From: Bacteroidetes bacterium UBA6183 | GTDB lineage: Bacteria > Bacteroidota > Bacteroidia > UKL13-3 | Reading direction: 5' to 3' | Assembly: GCA_002422865.1 (NCBI GenBank) | Contig: DITN01000067.1 | Span: 9,813-36,248 of the forward strand | DNA length: 26,436 nucleotides | Shown here: one piece after another, positions 22,360 through 26,436 of the stretch | Layout: every line of letters begins with the position of its first letter | Position numbering within the stretch: position 1 is the stretch's first letter | Notes under the pieces: model-generated | Database searches by the model: none | The model's input: the letters and a program-made list of their open reading frames with translations, nothing else | What the model was told of the DNA's origin: nothing | Made by a program: the position numbers and the translations under genes

Positions 22360-23400
22360 ATGAAAAAACGTTTATCATTTTTAGATAGCTACCTTACCAT
22401 ATGGATTTTTTTAGCCATGATATTGGGGGTTACTATCGGATATTTTATTCCCTCGTCTTCAAATTTCATCAATCAATTCAGCAGTGGTACAACCAATATT
22501 CCTATTGCAATAGGTTTGATTTTAATGATGTACCCACCACTAGTTAAGGTTGATTATGGTAAAATGCGTGAGGTGTTTTCAAACAAAAAAGTACTTACGT
22601 TATCTCTTATTTTAAATTGGGTTATTGGCCCCATTTTGATGTTTGCTTTGGCGCTTATTTTTTTAGGCGATTATCCCGAATACAGAAATGGACTTATACT
22701 TATAGGGTTGGCAAGGTGTATTGCTATGGTAATTGTTTGGAATGATTTAGCAGAAGGCAACCGCGAATACGCAGCCGGATTAGTGGCATTAAACAGTATT
22801 TTCCAAATTCTTTTTTTCAGTGTTTATGCCTATTTATTCTTAATGGTATTACCTCCGCTATTCGGATTTAAAGGAATGGAAATAAACATTACCATTGGCC
22901 AAATAGCTAAAAGTGTTGGCATATATTTAGGTATTCCGTTTGCACTTGGTTTAATTAGTCGCTATGGGATTATTAAATTAAAAGGCGATGAGTGGTTGAG
23001 GTATAAATTTATTCCTAAAATTTCACCTATTACCTTAGTTGCATTACTATTCACCATCGTATTAATGTTTAGCTTAAAAGGCGAAACCATTGTGCAAATT
23101 CCATTTGATGTAATTCGTATAGCCATACCTTTGGTTATATATTTTGGGGTGATGTTTGTAATAAGTTTTGCGTTAAGTAAATACTTAGGAAGCGATTACA
23201 GCAAGTCTACCTCCATTGCATTCACCGCATCAGGCAATAATTTTGAATTGGCTATTGCTGTAGCCATTGCTGTGTTTGGCATGAACAGCGGAGAGGCTTT
23301 TACCGGTGTTATTGGACCTTTAGTTGAGGTTCCTGCTCTTATTCTTCTGGTGCAATACGCACTAAAAAAACGTTCATCATTTCAAACAAAAACTAACTAA
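22360..23400 (+). CDS. acr3: Acr3-family arsenite efflux permease
   Basis: A 346-residue inner-membrane protein of the Acr3 (BART/bile acid exporter) family with about ten membrane spans. IGLARCIAMVIVWNDLAEG carries the conserved Cys120, and GPLVEVPALIL near the C-terminus the conserved Glu323, the residues needed for arsenite transport. Also typical are MMYPPLVKVDYGKMREVF and TASGNNFELAIAVAIAVFG. It works by proton exchange to expel As(III). The next gene, the arsenate reductase, starts four bases downstream. Start ATG and length agree with the family. Confidence 0.96.
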   Translation: MKKRLSFLDSYLTIWIFLAMILGVTIGYFIPSSSNFINQFSSGTTNIPIAIGLILMMYPPLVKVDYGKMREVFSNKKVLTLSLILNWVIGPILMFALALIFLGDYPEYRNGLILIGLARCIAMVIVWNDLAEGNREYAAGLVALNSIFQILFFSVYAYLFLMVLPPLFGFKGMEINITIGQIAKSVGIYLGIPFALGLISRYGIIKLKGDEWLRYKFIPKISPITLVALLFTIVLMFSLKGETIVQIPFDVIRIAIPLVIYFGVMFVISFALSKYLGSDYSKSTSIAFTASGNNFELAIAVAIAVFGMNSGEAFTGVIGPLVEVPALILLVQYALKKRSSFQTKTN

Positions 23401-23404
23401 ATTT

Positions 23405-24016
23405 ATGTACACAAGCATCAAATCATTTTGCGATAATTTAATTCCTCGCTTTACTGAAATAACTGAAGAAAGAAAACAATTGTTACAAAAAATCAGTAAC
23501 TATATTCAAACCAAAAAAGACAGTCACCAACCTATCAATTTGGTTTACGTATGCACACACAACTCGCGTAGGAGTCACTTCGGACAAGTTTGGGCCGCTG
23601 TTGCCGCTAACTATTTTGGGATAAATAATGTACATACTTTTTCGGGTGGAACAGAAGCTACGGCATTTAATCCAAATGCCATAAACGCACTTCGTAAAAT
23701 TGGGTTTGATATTACAGATGATGGTCAAACCATCAACCCAATCTATACCGTAAAATTTGCCGATGATGATTTTACAACTTGTTTCTCTAAGGTATACAAC
23801 CATCCACAAAACCCTCAGCAACATTTTGCAGCCATCATGACTTGCAGTGATGCCGAACAAAACTGCCCGTTTATTCCGGGTGTGGAGTTACGCATTGGCA
23901 CTACTTACAACGATCCCAAAGCATTTGATAATACTCCGCAACAAGATGCAGCCTATACCGAACGCGCCACGCAAATTGCGTTGGAGTGTTTGTATGTGTT
24001 TTCGTTGGTGAAGTAG
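23405..24016 (+). CDS. arsC: Low-molecular-weight phosphatase-type arsenate reductase
   Basis: A 203-residue member of the low-molecular-weight protein tyrosine phosphatase/arsenate reductase family. The catalytic loop VYVCTHNSRRSH gives Cys50-x5-Arg56. The general-acid Asp is likely in TTYNDPKAFDNTPQQ (about 160-170). FSGGTEATAFNPNAINALRKIGFDI is typical of the family. It should reduce As(V) to As(III), which Acr3 then exports; a pure phosphatase role cannot be excluded. The position four bases after acr3 supports the arsenic role. It is the last gene of the operon and no clear terminator follows. Confidence 0.87.
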   Translation: MYTSIKSFCDNLIPRFTEITEERKQLLQKISNYIQTKKDSHQPINLVYVCTHNSRRSHFGQVWAAVAANYFGINNVHTFSGGTEATAFNPNAINALRKIGFDITDDGQTINPIYTVKFADDDFTTCFSKVYNHPQNPQQHFAAIMTCSDAEQNCPFIPGVELRIGTTYNDPKAFDNTPQQDAAYTERATQIALECLYVFSLVK

Positions 24017-24104
24017 TGTTTAAATTTTACCTTTTTACCTTAGAGGGAAAGGAGTTTTGCGCAGAGTGAGTTAGCGTATAAAGTCTTCAGCTTCTGAGTA
24101 AAGG

Positions 24105-24167
24105 AGTTTGCTTCGCAAAGGTGCGCTCACAGAAAACGCGGCATTACACAGAAGTTTGCTTCGCAAA
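24105..24167. repeat. Two copies of a 15-base hairpin repeat
   Basis: AGTTTGCTTCGCAAA at 24105-24119 and 24153-24167 are identical. Each contains TTTGC-TTC-GCAAA, a perfect five-pair hairpin. Confidence 0.8.
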
Positions 24168-24239
24168 ATTACAGCCTGCTCGAGCAAGCACAGACCATAG
24201 CGTCTGTTGTGCGCCTTGGGCAGGTTTTGAAGGGCGCGT

Positions 24240-24317
24240 GTATCGAGAGAAGGAGGATAGAATAATAGTTATACTTTAACAATCCCTTCTCGATACGTCC
24301 CGATACAAAATCGGGAC
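24240..24317. repeat. REP-like nested palindrome
   Basis: GTCCCGAT-ACAAA-ATCGGGAC (24297-24317) is a perfect eight-pair hairpin. It directly follows TTCTCGATAC, which is the inverted partner of GTATCGAGA (around 24240). The words resemble repeat elements scattered in Bacteroidota genomes, from memory only. Confidence 0.5.
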
Positions 24318-24597
24318 ACTCGAAGAGGCTGATTTATCCAAACACTAATTATTCTGATTAAATTAAATCCCCAATGCAAAAGGCCTTGCTCTGCGAACCT
24401 CAATCCCTCAAATCGATCATGCTCAAATCTTCGCAAGACTTTGCAAAAAGACGCTGCGTTAAAATTTGAGCTTTGCATGCATGAGTTTTTTTTATAATTA
24501 AAGCCACTTCACATCCTGTTTAACAGGCATTTGTCATCGCCATCAAAATAGTGGGAATAATGTGCAATAATCAGGTTCGCTTTTTGGGTAATTCAAT

Positions 24598-24605
24598 TAA
24601 CTTTG
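24598..24605 (+). promoter_or_regulatory. -7 promoter box of purL
   Basis: TAACTTTG is an exact TAnnTTTG match, with the purL ATG 36 bases downstream. No good TTTG at -33 was seen, only TTCG around 24576-24579. Confidence 0.5.
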
Positions 24606-24640
24606 CGCTTTCATTACATCCATCCAAACGACTACATAAA

Positions 24641-26436
24641 ATGATTCATTTTTTTGTAAACCAGAACAATACGGTATACGCTGTTCATTCTCAACATGAA
24701 ATTTCAACCGAGGATACGCAGAAATTAAATTGGCTTTTTGGCGGTGCCCACAAACTTAATGAATCGGTTTTAACCGATTTTTTTGTTGGTCCGCGTGCTG
24801 CAATGGTTACCCCTTGGAGCACCAACGCGGTTGAAATTACCCAAAATATGGGTATTAGCGGCATTATTCGTATTGAAGAGTTTGAAAAAGTATCGGCTGA
24901 TTACACTGCATTCGACCCTATGCTTTCTCAAAAATATACCGAATTGAATCAGGATATTTACACCATCAACATCAAACCTGAACCTATTTTAGAAATTACC
25001 GATATTGAGGCATACAACAAATCGGAAGGTTTAGCTTTGAGCAGCGAAGAAGTGGATTACTTGAATAACTTAGCCGTTAAATTAGGCCGTAAACTTACCG
25101 ACTCTGAAATATTTGCGTTCTCGCAAGCCAACTCAGAACATTGCCGCCACAAAATTTTTAACGGTACGTTTGTGGTTGATGGCGAAGAGAAACCAACTTC
25201 ATTATTTAAACTCATCAAAAAAACATCAGAAACAAACCCTAACGAAATTGTTTCTGCCTATAAAGATAACGTAGCATTTTTAAAAGGTCCGAAGGTTACT
25301 CAGTTTGCCCCTATAAGTGCTGATAGACCTGACTTTTACGAAGAAAAAGAATTTGATTCGGTACTTTCATTAAAAGCTGAAACACATAATTTTCCAACTA
25401 CAGTTGAACCTTTTAACGGTGCGGCAACCGGTTCGGGAGGAGAAATTCGCGATCGTTTAGCAGGCGGACAAGGCTCATTGCCCTTGGCAGGGACAGCAGT
25501 TTACATGACTTCATATTCTCGTTTAGAAAATGGAAGAGATTGGGAAAGAGGCATGGCCGAAAGACCTTGGTTGTACCAAACACCCATGGATATTTTAATC
25601 AAAGCATCAAACGGTGCTTCTGATTTTGGAAACAAGTTCGGCCAACCGTTAATTACGGGTTCGGTGCTTACTTTCGAGCATCAAGAAAACAACCGTAAAA
25701 TTGGTTACGACAAAGTAATTATGCAAGCCGGTGGTATTGGTTATGGCAAATTAAATCAAGCCATTAAACAAACGCCAAAAGCCGGTGATAAAATTGTTAT
25801 TTTAGGCGGAGAAAATTACCGCATTGGTATGGGTGGAGCAGCTGTTTCATCAGCCGATACCGGAGCATTTGGTTCGGGAATTGAGTTAAATGCGATTCAA
25901 CGTTCAAACCCCGAAATGCAAAAGCGCGCTGCCAATGCCATTAGAGGTTTGGTAGAAAGTGATAACAATCCAATTGTTTCAATTCACGATCATGGTGCAG
26001 GTGGACACTTAAACTGTTTATCGGAATTGGTAGAAGCCACAGGTGGTTTAATTGATTTGGATAAATTACCGGTGGGCGATCCAACTTTATCGGCCAAAGA
26101 AATAATTGGCAACGAATCGCAAGAGCGTATGGGCTTAGTAATTGGCGAAAAAGATATAGAAACCTTACAACGTATTGCCGACCGTGAACGCTCTCCTATG
26201 TATGCAGTGGGTGATGTAACCAACGACCATCGTTTTAGTTTCCAATCAAAAACTACCGGAGAAAAACCAATGGATTATGCCTTGGAAGATTTTTTTGGTA
26301 GCTCGCCTAAAACCATCATGACGGATAAAACCGTTAAAACTAATTATGCGGCTTTAACATATTCAACCCAACATATACCAACCTATTTAAACCAAGTATT
26401 GCAATTAGAAGCAGTAGCTTGTAAAGATTGGTTAAC
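24641..26436 (+). CDS. purL: Phosphoribosylformylglycinamidine synthase, large type, N-terminal part (3' end outside window)
   Basis: This is the fourth step of purine synthesis: ATP- and glutamine-dependent conversion of FGAR to FGAM. The open frame runs from ATG 24641 to the window edge with 598 codons visible, about half of the usual 1200-1300-residue large enzyme. An N-terminal PurS-like part comes first (IHFFVNQNNTVYAV, FFVGPRAAMVTPWSTNAVEI). Then follow the linker part with FSQANSEHCRHKIFNG and the synthetase core LKAETHNFPTTVEPF, AATGSGGEIRDRLAGGQG, KASNGASDFGNKFGQPLITG, MGGAAVSSAD, SNPEMQKRAANA and ISIHDHGAGGH, holding the ATP- and metal-binding residues. The C-terminal glutaminase domain is outside the window. 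Confidence 0.96.
   Translation, partial: MIHFFVNQNNTVYAVHSQHEISTEDTQKLNWLFGGAHKLNESVLTDFFVGPRAAMVTPWSTNAVEITQNMGISGIIRIEEFEKVSADYTAFDPMLSQKYTELNQDIYTINIKPEPILEITDIEAYNKSEGLALSSEEVDYLNNLAVKLGRKLTDSEIFAFSQANSEHCRHKIFNGTFVVDGEEKPTSLFKLIKKTSETNPNEIVSAYKDNVAFLKGPKVTQFAPISADRPDFYEEKEFDSVLSLKAETHNFPTTVEPFNGAATGSGGEIRDRLAGGQGSLPLAGTAVYMTSYSRLENGRDWERGMAERPWLYQTPMDILIKASNGASDFGNKFGQPLITGSVLTFEHQENNRKIGYDKVIMQAGGIGYGKLNQAIKQTPKAGDKIVILGGENYRIGMGGAAVSSADTGAFGSGIELNAIQRSNPEMQKRAANAIRGLVESDNNPIVSIHDHGAGGHLNCLSELVEATGGLIDLDKLPVGDPTLSAKEIIGNESQERMGLVIGEKDIETLQRIADRERSPMYAVGDVTNDHRFSFQSKTTGEKPMDYALEDFFGSSPKTIMTDKTVKTNYAALTYSTQHIPTYLNQVLQLEAVACKDWL

Larger units (their letters stand above)
24017..24640. other. 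Palindrome-rich intergenic region
   Basis: No credible gene; an antisense frame at 24269-24478 has no recognisable product. The region contains: a 15-base direct repeat AGTTTGCTTCGCAAA (24105 and 24153), TGCTCGAGCA (24177-24186), ACAGAC/GTCTGT (24190-24207), an imperfect GTATCGAGA...TCTCGATAC pair (about 24240-24296), a perfect hairpin at 24297-24317, and GCTCAAAT/ATTTGAGC (24421-24471). The last 130 bases look like an ordinary A/T-rich promoter for purL. Confidence 0.65.

Noticed and set aside
24269..24478. Minus-strand frame of 69 residues
   Set aside because: It crosses a perfect palindrome and repeats, has no homology-like motif and no convincing start context.
25990..26223. Minus-strand frame of 77 residues inside purL
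   Set aside because: It is antisense to conserved PurL motifs such as HDHGAGGH.

Overview
The window looks like a chromosomal piece of a low-GC member of the Bacteroidota. The evidence is a secreted protein with a type IX secretion (T9SS)-like C-terminal domain, several exact TAnnTTTG promoter boxes, a family-typical argininosuccinate lyase and large-type PurL, and a stand-alone S24 repressor/DinB/DnaE-like mutagenesis cassette. It opens inside argH and closes inside purL, so both edges are housekeeping genes and the material between is a mixture of accessory and core modules. No tRNA, rRNA, CRISPR array or intact insertion sequence was seen.

Region 1 (1-6452). After the argH tail and its terminator comes an accessory block. 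It holds a uracil-DNA-glycosylase-fold-like protein, a PD-(D/E)XK nuclease-family protein and a 52-residue UVR-motif-like protein in a row. Two tandem, apparently paralogous unknown genes follow on the other strand. Then come a WYL-domain regulator with two small partners (one a zinc-ribbon protein), and a HigB/HigA toxin-antitoxin pair. This reads as a small defence- or stress-type island. Region 2 (6465-10392, all minus strand) holds a SlyD-type FKBP isomerase, a tightly coupled three-Cys-motif (DUF5131) gene plus TcmP partner, and a DUF2130 coiled-coil protein.

Region 3 (10393-16427). A repeat-bearing spacer is followed by a DnaE-like replicative-type polymerase with a degraded PHP domain and a Y-family DinB with a clamp-binding motif. 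These are transcribed away from a LexA-like XRE/S24 repressor with an Ala-Gly cleavage site, which is followed two bases later by a GyrI-like protein. Together they look like a damage-inducible translesion synthesis module, with a large inverted repeat in the shared promoter region.

Region 4 (16419-20956). A TonB-C-domain protein sits with a lone sugar N-acetyltransferase of the left-handed beta-helix type. Next is a hybrid sensor kinase whose periplasmic sensor is an NMT1/THI5-like binding protein, coupled to a single-domain response regulator, and then a secreted CxxCH choice-of-anchor-V-like protein. Region 5 (21055-24016) is an arsenic operon: ArsR, ArsM methyltransferase, Acr3 efflux and a phosphotyrosine-phosphatase-type arsenate reductase. 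A candidate operator overlaps the promoter, and a strong hairpin separates arsM from acr3. The 624-base gap before purL has no credible gene but is rich in palindromes and short repeats.

All family names were assigned by eye from motifs. No database search was run.
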